DNA of 64,000 nt from Ascaris suum (Eukaryota; Nematoda; Chromadorea; Rhabditida; Ascarididae), in assembly GCA_013433145.1 (NCBI GenBank), contig CM024174.1:6038336-6102335 (forward strand). The letters run 5' to 3'. The position numbers were made by a program, and so were the translations under genes. Below are positions 14,749 to 27,959 of this stretch, one piece after another; position 1 is the first letter of the stretch, and each line of letters begins with the position of its first letter. The notes beneath the pieces were generated by a model that was not told where the DNA came from, searched no databases, and was given only the letters and a program-made list of their open reading frames with translations.

Positions 14749-16501
14749 TCAGCAGTGGTTCTTATCAAAAACGAAGAGTGCATGCCTCAGTCGTGCTCTG
14801 AAAGCCCAAGAAAAAAGCGACTAGCGGTTTAGAAAGGTTACATGCGTATGAGCATACCGTGAACACCGAACAAGAACGATAGTGACGTGAAGTAAAGTAG
14901 CACCTGATAGCGTTCTGCACCGCCTTATCGATTTTGAGGGTACGGTAGCATGTGTCGACAGCCTTCTCGAAGACGGTCCCCTCCTGAAGATGCTTCTCGA
15001 GACAATAAATATAGGGCAACGCTGCGTTGGTACCGGTAATCGTTTCAATAACACACGATTCAAAACGGTTGATGATGCACTCTTCTTCGCCATGTTGACA
15101 CTCAATTGTATCGTTCTGCAAACAATATTCTCGGCAGTTAAAATGCAAGAAAATAGTGTTACTGCGCAGGTGATCTCGAAGTAATGTGAAAGTTCAAGAC
15201 GATAAATGTACTGGTGTTCACATGAGAAATAAATTCGAGTTATTAGCTTGACGAAAGTAACATGGATTGATTTCCGCACTAAGCATGGATGCCAATTCCT
15301 CACTGCTCACATTTCAACAAAATTTTTCAGCGCCATAAATTTTTTGGAATATAAGATCCAAACGATCGATCCGAGACACCGGCATCGAAATATTCACAAC
15401 ACGAGAGAGGCTCTTGCTTCGTGCTAATGGCAAAGCTTCTGTTCCTCTTTTAAATCTTCTTATAGACTTTCACATTTAGCGGTACAACGATGGAACTGAA
15501 TCCTTCTGAACAGAGATCAGATAATGAGATAAAGCTGCACGAACGATGCTCGTTTCGCGTTTGGCATAAACTTGTAGTTTAGACAATAAAAAAAAATAAA
15601 AAATGCGTCTAGAAAGGATGGAAAAGCAAAGAGAAATGGGAAAACATTCACAGCCAGGATGAGACAGCACAGCGCATCGAGAGAGCAATGTCGAGGCAGC
15701 GTAATATACGCCAACTATTCCATCACCTTTGCGAGGATCAAATTGCTTTTCAGGTGGTTTAGCTGCCAGACTGTTGTGAAATTTTTTGCTCGTAACTCTT
15801 GTGAGATTTCTCCTATCGTTTAGGTCGTTATCAATTAATGCAGCTTCCTCGACACATATACGTTACTACGAGAAAATAGATTGACACCGATGAGGAAAAT
15901 GTTCCCGCTCTGTATCAATGAAATAACGCACCTTAATTTTTGCATTCCCAAAGGGTACAAGCTCGATATCGACGTAATCGGGAAAGCGATTATAAACAGT
16001 AGGATAGAGAATGTTTGTTATCATGCTTTGACAGCCACCACATAAAGATTCATACAGCAACGTAAGCCTCACTCTTTGGTTCTTCGTTCCAGCCTGAAAC
16101 TATCTGCCATACATTCGAGAAGCTTCACAACTAATATTCGTGAGTCACAACTTCCGTTCCTGGAAGAGCTGTCCTTCCATTTCTGGCAAAGGCACTCTTT
16201 CTCGCGTCGAAAATGATATTCTGTCCTCTTCCAACGTCTTCAGCTGAAAAATAAATCTACTTCTTAAAACTAAAAAATGCATAACCACACTGCTGGTAAA
16301 CATATGGAAGACTTTTTTGTAGTATAATTATGCACTTACAATATACTTTTCACAAAGTGGTATGAATCCGCATTTCGTGGCCAACTCGTTACTTTCGCAC
16401 CAGAGTGCAGGCGGCACAACGTTGCAGTTGAATTCGTTGACGCCAACCACAATCACTGCCATGGCAGTAGCAAATACTACTGTGAAGGCACATTGTGACA
16501 T
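14749..16501 (-). CDS. GILT-type lysosomal thiol reductase, C-terminus short
   Basis: Gamma-interferon-inducible lysosomal thiol reductase family: secreted or lysosomal enzymes that reduce protein disulfides at acid pH. Exons on the minus strand: 16340-16501, 16196-16243, 15932-16093, 14904-15115, 14749-14797, in phase, about 210 aa. The ATG sits three bases after a TTTCAG acceptor, as expected for leader trans-splicing. Residues 1-20 form a signal peptide. A saposin-like segment follows (PPALWCESNELATKCG). The active site is CGGC (88-91) inside LYESLCGGCQS, followed by PFGNAK, then the family signature CQHGEEEC with Asn and Cys at normal spacing (130-145). The usual C-terminal block (a Gly-rich segment, then a Thr-Leu-Pro-His stretch ending in VPW) is missing. 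The last exon gives only about 15 unrelated residues; it has a good acceptor but is uncertain. An AATAAA lies at about 14573-14578. This is either a truncated paralogue or a gene whose last exons I could not find. Confidence 0.88.
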
Positions 16502-16559
16502 TGTCTGAAATTGTTTTCTGAACATGCATAAACGATATAACGCTGCGCTATTTGGGTCA

Positions 16560-19500
16560 GCACACCTTCTGTAAGATATATGCTATAGCAAAAGAAAAAA
16601 GTTTGCTTTGACGGACTCGAGTCACTGCCAAGAAAAACTGAATATGGTCTAAATTTCGCTTATTCCAGGCGTGCCTGAATTACGTCACCAAAGCCCAAAG
16701 TAGCTGCGGTTTTTTTCTGAAGCAACATGCATACAAGCTATTGAAGTGAACTGAATTGAGTCGTTTTTGTTCACGCGAATAAAGAAAATTGCAGATGACA
16801 TCGAAGATTTGCCTCACGATGCATCAACCTAGATGCTTATGTGCAGACACATGAATGCAGTAATTACGCGTATTCGTATAAAAACCTCAAGCGAAAAAAG
16901 TGCAAAGATTAATAGAAAACCCGCGGGACTCAAAGACATAACAAAGATGTATATGTTGTTGTTCTATATGCAAATTATGTATAGAAATTAAAAACTGAAA
17001 AGGAGTGGGGTAAAGAGTAAGAACAGGATGCATATGTTGTTCAATACAAAATTAAAAAGACCTCACAGGTGGGATGAATTAAGCCATCAAATATCGAGAT
17101 GTTTTTTGCATCAAGTATGTTCTGCTCAAGAGCATTCCAAATTCGAATAACCGTGAACTGGAAACTGTAATTGATGCCATTTATAGAGCATGTTTACTAG
17201 CAATGAATTCTATGAGTCCTCTGCTAAAGCTGCTTGCGGAACGATTGAATGGTATATCAGAAAAGCACTTATTGAACAGGCAGGAAGGCAATTAAAATAA
17301 AACGTTAGGTGAAATAAAATTAAAAGAATGAATCTATCTCAAAAGCACAATTCACTTGCATTTTTTAATAACTCGTCAAAACGGGAAAACATTGCAAGCG
17401 GATATTTGTCTTCTGTGAGTGATAAAAGTTATCGCATAAAGCACAAGTGATTGTATTCGTTTTCCAATGCGCCATATGTAATAATAGTCGGATGAAAAAA
17501 CTGAAGTGGGGAAAAATTAGGAATAACATTTTGACAACATAAGTAACACATTTGAGGAGTGGATATGTTTCGAACGCTTCGGCTGGTTGCAAATGAGCAC
17601 AACTCGCACCTAGCATGCTTCTGGTGACGCTTTAATAGCTTGGCGCTTAGCGACTTGATACTTTGGCGCAGCTGTTTCACTCGCTGCGCTCTCGATTGAT
17701 CACAGCGCACTTTGTTTTCGACTATATGTTCATCGTACTAGTTTAATTTAGCATCTAGCAAACTGAACTCAAATTGATAATATATACGTGAAAATAAATG
17801 AGAAGAGGAAAATTATTGTAAACAAACTCTTACCTCTAATAATGGATAGGAATAATATCTGGGTGCAACCGCTTCCCTTTTCTAGTCTCACACTCTTCAG
17901 CGATAGCATCATCTTAATAAGACCTCTATTGTTGGTACTACCAAGAATAAGCAACAAAAATATCCACCCCGTTCTTACATTCAGGAAAACAAAACTAAAA
18001 GCTAATGCATGACCACTGTGGTGGGCTTTCCCGTACTCTGTCGATTTGGATTCTGGTAAAGCCCATCAAAACGCTTTGAAAAAGCATTCTTTGTTGTTTG
18101 GCGAGAGAGCAAACCGAGTGAAACTTTGGGATCAAAATCACCGAACGTCATTTCAAATTTGACGTTGGAACGGCGTTTATTGTGAAGCATGTGGTTTTGC
18201 CAACATTTCCCATAGAACTATTGCCAAAATGTTCGAGAATTGACTGGCATCACGCTTATCGTTACACAAAAAGAAGGCACATCAAGCTTTCTGTTTGAAG
18301 CAAGTATTTGTGGAAGAATCCAAACTAGGCGCTCGTTGGAAATCGAATTCTTGTGTTTCAATCCTTACATTCCATTACGATTAGCTGAGAAACAAGCGGA
18401 GAACCATGCCGAAGGACGTGGCGCAGTATGCGTTCTTCCATTCCGCTCCTATACAGCATCAGTTTCTTAATTTATCAACAAAACATAAAGCATGAAGAAT
18501 GCTCCATCCACTCCCGACCGATCTGACCTCTGATGCAAATCTTCTAGGAAAGGCTTTTTTACCCTTTAAATTTTCATTTCATCCGATGAACTTTCACAAG
18601 AGTTTTCACCTCAGCATCTATAACTTTCGAAACTAATGACTTGAGGCACAGTAAATAAGTGTATGTCAAGTACGGTGATATTCACCTATGTACTGTAGCT
18701 CACACTTACACATCGCATGTGCACCTCTGTACGTTGGGGTGTATTTATACATTGCACTATAGGCATAAAGAACGTGACATATACCATGTCGACCGGATTT
18801 TATTACTTTGGCTCCACTGGTGGACAACCTGACATGAAAAAAAAAATGCATTCACGAAACGTCGCCATAATGCATTTAGCAAGAACAGCTAGGCATCGAA
18901 TGCAGAAGTTGCTTGTATCAATAAAACATTGAATTAAAATATAACTTTAAATGATGAGTATTATGCAAAATGCATAGCTGAAGAGAAACTAAATCAGAAC
19001 TGAATGAACGCAGACCAGGCGGTTCATGCGGAATACAGCATTCGCAAAAACTTTCAAAAGATTAAAACATATGGGAAAGGCACTCTCATGGGAACTATAG
19101 AAATGAAAAGAACATAATGAGCAGAGCCACGCTGATATAAACAATTAACCGAGATTCTAGCAGTGATTACTGCCACTTTTGAAATCACATGGCGTCATGT
19201 TGAAAGGAATCTCGCGTGTTTCTCTCTCATCCCCGATCAGTCGAAACAAACTACTCAGAATGAGAACCGAAAATATACGTGGTTCCACGATACTCATAAC
19301 ATACTTATGGAGATGATGAGGGAATCAAACCGATGATTTCACTGTTTTAAAGAAATTTGCGCCGCTTTAAGCAGAAAGTGATTTCGGAATACTCAACTAC
19401 TGAGGGCACTTGCTCAGATCTAGACCCAAATTTAACTGCGTGACCTATAGCTGCTTCCCTCTTTCCCCAACTCTCTTCCTCTCTCTTTCTCTACGCTGCC

Positions 19501-21550
19501 GCTTCCCTTTTCCAGGATGCATCACCTGTATCTGTACGGGCTTCGTGCACATCCGTCATCTGCAGTATTTACGCCCTAGCTCGGGAAGTTGGTGCTCTCG
19601 AAAAAGGTTGTTTAGGTATACAGAAAGAGAAAAAAGGATACTAACTATATCTTATAGAAGAATTTACAAAAACTCGAAAACTCCGCGCTCTCCCCATTAA
19701 AGTAAAACCTAGGAGTAATTACGAGCGGCGGGTAATATCCGACACAGCATAATCAGTGCCACAAAAAAATTCGGAATTAAGCGAAATCACAGTCCATTAA
19801 GAAAAAAAAAAAATTCACAAGGCTGTCATCAGTGGAGAGGCCTGCTATCAAAACTGTTTTAAAATATGCGGACAAACTCGAACATCACTTGGCGGCAGTC
19901 ATAGACGGCATTGTACAACGACTTGAAACAACACAGCCGAAGCTAGATGTGGTTGAAACAAAGATCGAATCTTGGGGAATTTACAACCTCTTCCCTTTCT
20001 CTCCCACTTCTTCCCTCCCCTCTCTGATTCCTGGTTCTGTTCGATGTATATGGCTCATTACATTAAACAATGAATCTGCTGTTCGACAGTAATCACCCGG
20101 TTCCTCCTATCACATTCGTAAAACATCATCAACGAAAATTCCGACAGCAACGACCAAATTTTGGGCACAAAATATTTGTTTATTTTCTTTTTTCGTTTAT
20201 GTGCAAGGACGCTGAATTTCCTCGAAGCGTTTTCACGCAATTGTTTTCTAACACTGCAACTTTTATGCCTGAAATTCTGCCGCTGCTTTTACGAATTGTT
20301 ACAATTACATTCCAGCATAGATATGAACTTTCACGAATTCAGTACTAATCACTTCACTATAAACAATGAAAAGCTCTTCACTGCACACGATATTGAATCG
20401 AACTGACCTTCCATGTGGAGAAGGAAAATTTCATTTCAAAGGAAGTGAATCAGGCCAGAAGAGAAGCACAAAATTGTGCTGGTAAATTCTCTATGAAATC
20501 AAGAGGTTCAATAACGTAAGGCCAAGAGGATTAGAGGACCAAGCGAAAATAGGAAATGAATGAAGAAAAGGACGAAGTGATTGCAAAAAACTGGCGAGAA
20601 AAAAGTGATTTATTTAAGAAAGTGCTACAAATACGGTGAAGATTGAGTTTGAGCAGGAACTGTTTACTCGTCGCCACATTCGTCACTCTATCTTCAACAT
20701 CTGCGGTATTTCCCATATTGATTTATGCAAAATAAAGCTTTGCAATCTCAAAGAAGTATTTGCTGCATATAATTTCGCTTCAGAAAAAATTCGAATAAAA
20801 TAACCGTGCCTCGCAATAGACTCGTTCACTTCTCTTTGGAGGCCGTTAATGGCCGAGCAGGCGATTTTATGCTATTGTCTCTTACCGGTGGTGAAACGGC
20901 GCTAATGAATCGTAGTGCATACGTCATTTTCCTGGAAACATAACAAAAAATCTGTAGGAAACTTCGTTAAAATCCCGCATATTATGTCGAATTAAATGTG
21001 CGCCCAAATGAGTAATTCAACAAGCTAACAGCGATGCTGATTTGAATTATAAATGTGGAAGGAAACCAACCGAGAACTCAAAACTAAATCACAAATTACT
21101 ATTTCTCCTCTCTTCTTCTTCGTTTCCCCTTCAAGCAAGCTATATTCAGTGCACATGGCAGATATGAGCTATTCTGAAAAAAAACCTGAGCGGAAAAGGA
21201 AATGTCGAATGAACTAAAATGATTAATTTTACAATATAAAAAGTGATAGGTGATATTAGAATGTTAAATGCAACATCAAAGCACAGTTTATAATACCACT
21301 AAATCTACGAATGGCCCTTAACAGTTCAACGACAGCAGTCATATTTTCTTCGGTTTGTTTCTCCACTTGTCAATTTGATTCCTTTTTCTTTCAATGCAAA
21401 CTATTATGGAAGCATAGAGATTCGAAAACTTGGCGAATAAGAACAGAAATTTCCAAAGTTATATAGATAGTGGTGCAGTGGCGAGTTATGGCTTTTCAGA
21501 ATACTCCTTCAGCGTAACAGTGACATATTTACAGCGTTCTTCAAAAAAAA
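16560..21550. other. Intergenic, scattered coding-like fragments
   Basis: Includes the exon-like segment 17610-17737. An open stretch at 19829-19980 (+) encodes a helix-like peptide (VLKYADKLEHHLAAVIDGIV) that may come from a mobile-element protein. A block after CCTTTTCCAG at 19516 is open in one frame for about 40 codons. None could be assembled into a gene. Confidence 0.4.
17610..17737 (-). CDS. Isolated coding-like internal exon
   Basis: The segment is flanked by an AAACTAG acceptor and a GCTAG/GTGCGA donor. It is open for 42 codons and encodes a very basic, helix-like peptide (RAQRVKQLRQSIKSLSAKLL). Neighbouring exons on this strand could not be joined in phase with confidence. The function is unknown. 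Confidence 0.22.
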
Positions 21551-21556
21551 AGTTCT

Positions 21557-22054
21557 TCAAAATTCCCTCAAATGAGAGATTCCAGGGGGGAAGGTAAGAC
21601 GGTGGGAAAGGAGGGAGGGAAGAAAAAGAACAGATGAGAACTTCGAAATCGTTGGCGAAATCCTGAGAAGAAGCATCAAAACAGTCAAAACATCAACTAA
21701 CGTTTAGTGGAGGATCACTTCTGTTACCTTTCTCCTTGTTAACTAACGCAGTGCGCAAATTAGTGACTAACAAAATTGGCTGCAAACAAACGATACCAAC
21801 CTTCTGGATTTTCTTGTCGTGACGCAGCACCACATTATTGTGACAACCAGACCAAGTAGTGTCACGAATAAAACAAGAAAGACGAAAATAAATGTGAGCA
21901 CTACGTAGGCCACTGAACCCGTGTTCTTTTGTAGACCATTCGCTTGACGATCTGCCTTATCAATATTCACTAATGAGAGATCGAAATAGTCCGAATCCTG
22001 AAATTTATCAACTATTTCCGCCATATGGCAACTACGCGACCAGTGTTGTGGCAT
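21557..22054 (-). CDS. Probable small single-span membrane protein
   Basis: Two minus-strand exons, 21801-22054 and 21557-21662, join in phase to about 119 aa. The ATG follows a GCCGCAG acceptor by eight bases, which may be a leader site or an internal acceptor, so upstream exons cannot be excluded. An acidic N-terminal half (IVDKFQDSDYFDLSLVNID) precedes a strong transmembrane segment (VVLTFIFVFLVLFVTLLG) and then WCC and basic residues (TTRKSRR), an arrangement typical of a type I or type III single-pass protein. The second exon has a good CTTCTCAG acceptor, but its Ser/Pro/Leu-rich product is less convincing. No family is recognised. Confidence 0.35.
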
Positions 22055-22259
22055 AATAGTTTCTGCGGCAGTAAGTGGATTAACTTTACCAATAATGTAC
22101 ATGATCGGGATGCAAATGACTTTTTAACTATTATTAAACATGATAGTGATGCGAACTTCGAATCAAGCGCGTTTGCAAGTACACACGACCAGCTCCCAGT
22201 AGGGCCATGAGCGAGGTGCCAGTCACGAATCGAGTCACATGCCCTCACATAAAAAGCGG

Positions 22260-25200
22260 CGTGCTTCGGATCGATTTATTGGTGATACAAAAAACTCAAG
22301 TCGGAGCAGCGGGAGTAATGACTCGACGTCCTGCTTAGCCTAAATATGGCAATATAAAAAGTCTCTCCCGCTTTTCCATTCCTATAACTATAATGCAACA
22401 AAGTGTCTGCAGGTATACATACAAATCTTAGAACTTCACACATGGTTTCATTTCTAGTGAGAACGAAAACGAACTAACTGCTTTGGATTTGTTTGGGTCC
22501 CTAGAAAGAAACGGACTGATCTGGGAAGCGTCAATACGTTCTTTTTTTGGATAGGTCATCTTCGCACAGAAGAAGAAGATAAGCGCCTCCATTTTATGGC
22601 GGTATTTAAAATGATGCACACAGACCGGCTTCCGTTTTTTGTTCTTTTCGAAATTATCCAACAGGAGCCCTGAAGAAATCATTGACATTCACGTCGCGAA
22701 GGACACCCTCGTTGAAGATGAGATGATCCTCCTGAATGGAACTCGCCTTTAAATGTTGCTGTTTCAAAAACTAAATCATCAACACCGCAGAAAGTTCAAA
22801 AAAGAGGACGGCAAGCGCTTTGAATGAAGTTTCGGTGCTAGTATATTCAGTTTCACCTGTTTGCTATGAATCGATTAAAGGATGGAAGCAAAATATGAAG
22901 GCTAAAATTTAATAGCCACAAGAGAATGAATAAGATCAGAAACCAGGTTAAACATAGGAAAACAAAACAGTCGAAGTGCACAGAGCTCTTTTGTTACTTT
23001 CCGCTTCGAGAATTTCGACGGTACGATATGATGCAATCGAGACGAGGACTGCGAAATGCTAATGCACAATATGTTTAAAGTGATGCGGAGAGAATCCACA
23101 CAAACTTATGTTGTTGAGAGTGGGAAATAGCGGTACGAGATCGTTTGTGGAAAGCATTTTCAGCACCTGGAAAACAACCACGGAATTCTGTCTTCATTTT
23201 AAGAGAAAAGTTCTAGAATTTCTTGAGGAAAAGCCCTGTCTCAACGTTTTAATAGTAAACTGCCAAAAAGAGTAAACTCAACGGAATCAGTGAGAGGTAC
23301 GTGTCAGAAAACCTGACGTTTCGATTCTGAGCACAAAGTGACGGATTTGTGAACTAGAGCTGTATTTCCAATGTCGCACTATTTCCCCCCTAACATCCCA
23401 TTACTGCTATAACTCCTGCCCGTCCTATCTAGATGGTATTCTTATTCTTCCATAGGCATTATCAGTTTTTTGTGGTGTTATATTTAAGTGAGGCCGTAGC
23501 TTTGCTAAGAACAGTATGGCAGAATTTCACCAAATATTTCGCAAAAGCAGTTGATATTTGACTTCTGTTTACAAGAATGGACAAAGAAAGTAAAATGTGA
23601 CTAACATTTTGAATACGAACGGTCTTTGCACATTCATCTGGAATTGCAATGCTTCGTAAGAGCGTTTTTTGTTCAGCTGGTGCTGTGCGATAATGACGTG
23701 CCATTTCCTGCAGCGGACGAGTAAACAACTCCTGTAAACTTCATTTTTAAGCAAGTTTCATATGAAAGGGAAGAGAATACGTGAAGTGATGAAGAAGTGA
23801 GACGGATCTGTAATGGAAAACAGACAGAAAGGATGAAATGAGTATATTAAATTGGTGAGAATGAAATATAAAATAGAGGAAAAAGGTGCGCAGAAATTTC
23901 CACGAAGAGCCGAACTCTGGGTTTTGTTTGAGGATTGTTAGTACCAGCTGAAAATTGAGCGGACGTTTCGTATATAGACATTTTCATCTTAACGCCCAAA
24001 TTACTACTCATACAATAAAAGATTAAAGCACAATGCCATTAAGCTCAACTTCAATTCTAGCAGTTCTGGCGAAATCCCAGCAAAAGAATATACTACAAGA
24101 ACATAGCTAACTTTTATTCTTTCTGCAAAGTTCTATACATCTGTAACTTCGGATGCTCTAGTAGGACTTTCTTCTACACAAATCATGGAAAAAATTGTGC
24201 GCTAATAAGCGTGGGAGTTTAGTGTTGGTGTGCGGTGCTGCGGTGTTCGCTGACCTTACCGCGACAAAAAGTTGCACGTTCACAAGCGCGATGTTTCCAC
24301 TAGATAACAAGCCCTATCTCAACGTTTAATACATCCTCCCCCTCCCCCTCCCCCTTCTCCTCATTATGCAGCATGTATGCAACAGTTGTAAATGGAGCTC
24401 GTACTATCGCGTATACATATGCAGGTTATGGCTGCTGATACCTAACCGACCGAATTTCAGTCGGACGCAAAAGTGCGGACCGATTATTGTTGACCGAAGC
24501 ACAGCTTAACTTTTGTGGTGTTTTTGTTGCAATCGAAAATCGACACTCATCTGAATGTTCTCTCTCGCATTCTTCGAATTTTACGACAAACCGACCATTT
24601 CAAACGAAGGAGCAAAAAATTCGGTGAAAAGTGTTTTTGAAATTTCGTAGACACTCTTAGCAACAGCTCTGAAAGACCATCATCGATTTCGACCAATTTC
24701 GAATGTAACCGAGTGCTTCCGGTCGGTCACCAATCGAAAAAAGTATTGATCGGCCACCATCACTATTCAAGATTCCATGTTTTCTGATGAGCACACGCAC
24801 CTATGAAGTGTCAATCGCCGTCTCATGAAGAATGAAACAATGAAAAGAGAAGTTTAGTGAAAAGCACTCACCAGAATCCTCTCACCATCCTCACCGCACA
24901 TAAAATTGAGATGAGTCTGCGCACAAGAAAGATAACACGAAAGTCCGCTGAAAAAAATTCACTGCACGACTAATGAAGAAATCAATGTAAACCGGCGTTG
25001 AATGTGGGTGAATCTACAATCTTTTGTTCGCAAAATTAATCAAATGGAGCACTCTCATGTATGCACTTTGCATTCCTCTCAACTGATATTCGCGTCAAAT
25101 TCCGAACTGTCTAACCTTCCGTTCAACTTTTTCAACGGAAAATGCACCTTTGTGATTTGTTGATTTGTTCAGTGTGAATTGAAGCCACGGAAGATATGAA

Positions 25201-25790
25201 ATGTGTGCTTTTTTCGCCTTTGGATATGTGTGAGTTTCACGACGTCTTGATTCAATTGATTTGATGAACACCTATTTGAGACCACCAGATGATATGCCTA
25301 TACAATCGGCCTTGGGGAAGTAAAATTTCCGAAAAAGTGTAGTAAATAAGAAATGAAACGTGACAAATGAATAAGGCATTGACGTAATCTCAGAATAAAA
25401 AGTAAACATATAAAATGAGATATGCATTTGTGCAAAATATATGTGAACCTTACACAGCAGCAGCAAATTATGAGCTCTCTCTTCAAATACAACTCTGGCC
25501 ACGAAGGTCAATGAGGCTCGAAAGACAAGAATCCCACTTGCTAAAAGTCTCAAGGTACTATGTTGTTGCGGTGCCTACAGTAGTGTATCTTACGATTTCT
25601 GACTAGTCTCAACTTTTACAGAATGCTGCACAAAGAAGTATGATAACTCCAGATTTTTGTTGCCGTCTCATCTGTGAAGTTAGTTCTCCGATGTTACAAA
25701 AAGTCCGTTTTTCTCATTTCAACTTAACTGATGTAGCCGTATATTTCCACACCCCTTCGATTTCGGCGTATTCTTATTATCTAAAGAAAG
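22260..25790. other. Intergenic, nothing coding supported
   Basis: AT-rich, with a C-rich strip at about 24332-24360 and the possible inverted-repeat element at 24440-24770. No exon chain was found. Confidence 0.45.
24440..24770. mobile_element. Possible miniature inverted-repeat element
   Basis: Imperfect inverted words (GACCGAAGCAC at 24492-24502 and GTGCTTCCGGTC at 24713-24724) sit near the ends of a block rich in the motif ACCGA. No target duplication or transposase was seen. Confidence 0.2.
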
Positions 25791-25792
25791 CC

Positions 25793-26987
25793 TTAGTATA
25801 TGTGGCTGTTCAAGTTCATTAAAACAACAAGAACGCCAAGAACATGGAACCTGCAGAAGGTGCCAGCATCACGAAGGCTTAAAAGCAGAGCACTTTCTCC
25901 ACCAGCGGGCAACGCTTTCATATATTTGCTTGATGTCCAATTACTTAAACCTCCATAAAGATGACAAGATCTTTCACATTCTGAAACCATCATCAGTTTA
26001 AAGGAAACATTGCACGTCCTGCAATGAAAAATTGATTTCTGCAAGAAATATAGGTATTGAAAAATCAAAAACATGGACTTGCAGCAGTAAAAAAATTTTT
26101 GAAAGAAGTAATTTGAATGGATTGCTCGACTATATGCGCATTCGGTTGCAACATACAACTTCTGCACCCAGGATGTTCTTCAATCAGTATCCTTTCTTGA
26201 CTTTTTTTCGTTATATATCGCCGTTTTCGTTATCTCAGAAATTTTGGGCCATCTCGATATGTGAGAAGACAGATGGCGGAATACCATAAATCGCTATGAA
26301 ATTGCAGAAATGAGGTCATCGTATGATACAAACTACACCCGTCGACTTTCGTAGTCCTGGCTTATGCAACTTAAAAATTTAAATTCACGACTCTGTAGCC
26401 ATAAAACGGTTAAAGAAACGAATGAAGGTGAGGAGGCGCGCATTTACATCTCTGCTGGATACGCGTGCAGTTGGTATGCTGCAAAAATGCAAATATTTGC
26501 GAGAAGGCCGACGAAAAAAAAAGCGAACCGGAGAGGGGTTTATCTCGAAACACATCAACACAAGCGAATGCATTATCAAAAACCGAACGATCCGAATCGC
26601 AAGCGATGTCAAGTCCACTCGTTATCAATTTGAATAACCTGATATTCGCTCGGCACTGCTCCGCATTTTTCTCAAAACACGTCAACGCCGATGAATACTC
26701 ACTGAATAACAGGTTGATAAACGGAAATATAATGATGCTTCGAGGACATCTTCATCAGCGAAGGAGAATCAAGAAATATCTGCTCAAAGAAGAGCAGACG
26801 AAAAGCGTAGCTGGCACTATATGCGTTCTATAATTCAGTCTATGAGGCTCGTCTTTTCCCTAGAAAGCATTTTCAACATGCTTCATCATATATGTAAATT
26901 AAGAACAAAAAGATCTAGTAAGAGGCGGTTTCGTAAGAAACTGATCGGCCTTTTATAAATATGATTTCTCGAAAAGTTGGAAATATA

Positions 26988-27085
<98 letters not shown>

Positions 27086-27746
27086 TACATCTGAAAAGCA
27101 ATAAATAAATGCGCATGACTGGAAAAGATGGCAGAACTTACATGCAGAGGTCACCAAAATGAGTTTGTGAATTACCGTAAGCGACCATATCGTAAACGGC
27201 AATCACCAATGGGGTTGCACACTCATCGAGGCAATCACTCTGAGGCGAGAACTTGAACAGATTCGTCAGACTCACTAAAATAAGCAACCTTTTTAGTTAA
27301 TGATCCCTTAAAAATTTTCTCCACCCAAATTAAGTGCTAAATTCCACGAGTAAATAAATTTTTCGGTAGAGTGCTTTAGAGAATAGCATCACTGCAGAAT
27401 TTAGATGACACACTCGACCAATTTCCGTAAGCAACAAATGTCTAATGACGTACGACGCACTGTCAAGTAAGCGGATGCACAAGCTATGCCACAACGGAAA
27501 TACAGATAAAGTAAGTTTTTTATACAGAAAAACGCAATGAATAAACCAGGTACCATCAACAAGTTCACAAGGGAATTTTCTGTGCACCTGATATTCTACG
27601 AAACATATTCTTATTTTCACAATTAGCTAGCATAACTGAAAACACATACTAATCTCGTTAATGTTCGATGCATTGCATGTGGAAAACAGTATGAATAGAG
27701 CAGTAGCGACGATGCTTTGTACAAGATGTTCCAGAAAGGTGATCAT
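25793..27746 (-). CDS. Secreted cysteine-rich protein, CPG4-like domain (gene 2)
   Basis: Exons on the minus strand: 27650-27746, 27142-27274, 26529-26701, 25793-25980; all phases agree, about 196 aa. The ATG follows a TTTCAG acceptor by four bases. Residues 1-26 are a signal peptide (ALFILFSTCNA). The cysteine framework parallels gene 1 at 9858: DCLDEC, GDLCIEY, TCFEKNAEQC, DIACDSD, FACVDV, ECERSC, TFCR. After the last Cys the frame continues into a hydrophobic end (VLGVLVVLMNL) and a stop, again like a GPI or membrane tail. However, an AG/GT donor exists just after the final Cys codon (near 25841), so a different last exon is possible. The intron between 26702 and 27141 holds the (TA)46 tract. 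The CPG4 assignment rests on cysteine spacing and is tentative. It is head-to-head with the partial + strand gene at 27960. Confidence 0.72.
26991..27082. repeat. (TA)46 microsatellite
   Basis: Uninterrupted TA repeat of 92 bp in the intron between exons 2 and 3 of the CPG4-like gene 2, placed directly after a decoy acceptor (GCTTTTCAG) on the minus strand. Confidence 0.98.
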
Positions 27747-27959
27747 AATGCTGAAATGAAGCAATGAACGTTGATGCGACAAAAGATTCCGAGCGGAAAA
27801 GAGGAAGACGTCAATGCACGACAGCACATTCATCTCCCCGACGCTATAAGACAGTCGCAAAACGTTACATATAAGCTGAAAATAACTTTGGGGCATGAGC
27901 GCCCATTATCACCAATCGGTTTAGCTTAGCCTGTATTGTATGACCACTTTACGGCCCAG

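Noticed and set aside
26422..26833. Overlapping + strand frames up to 122 codons
   Set aside because: Shadows of the CPG4-like gene 2 exon on the minus strand.
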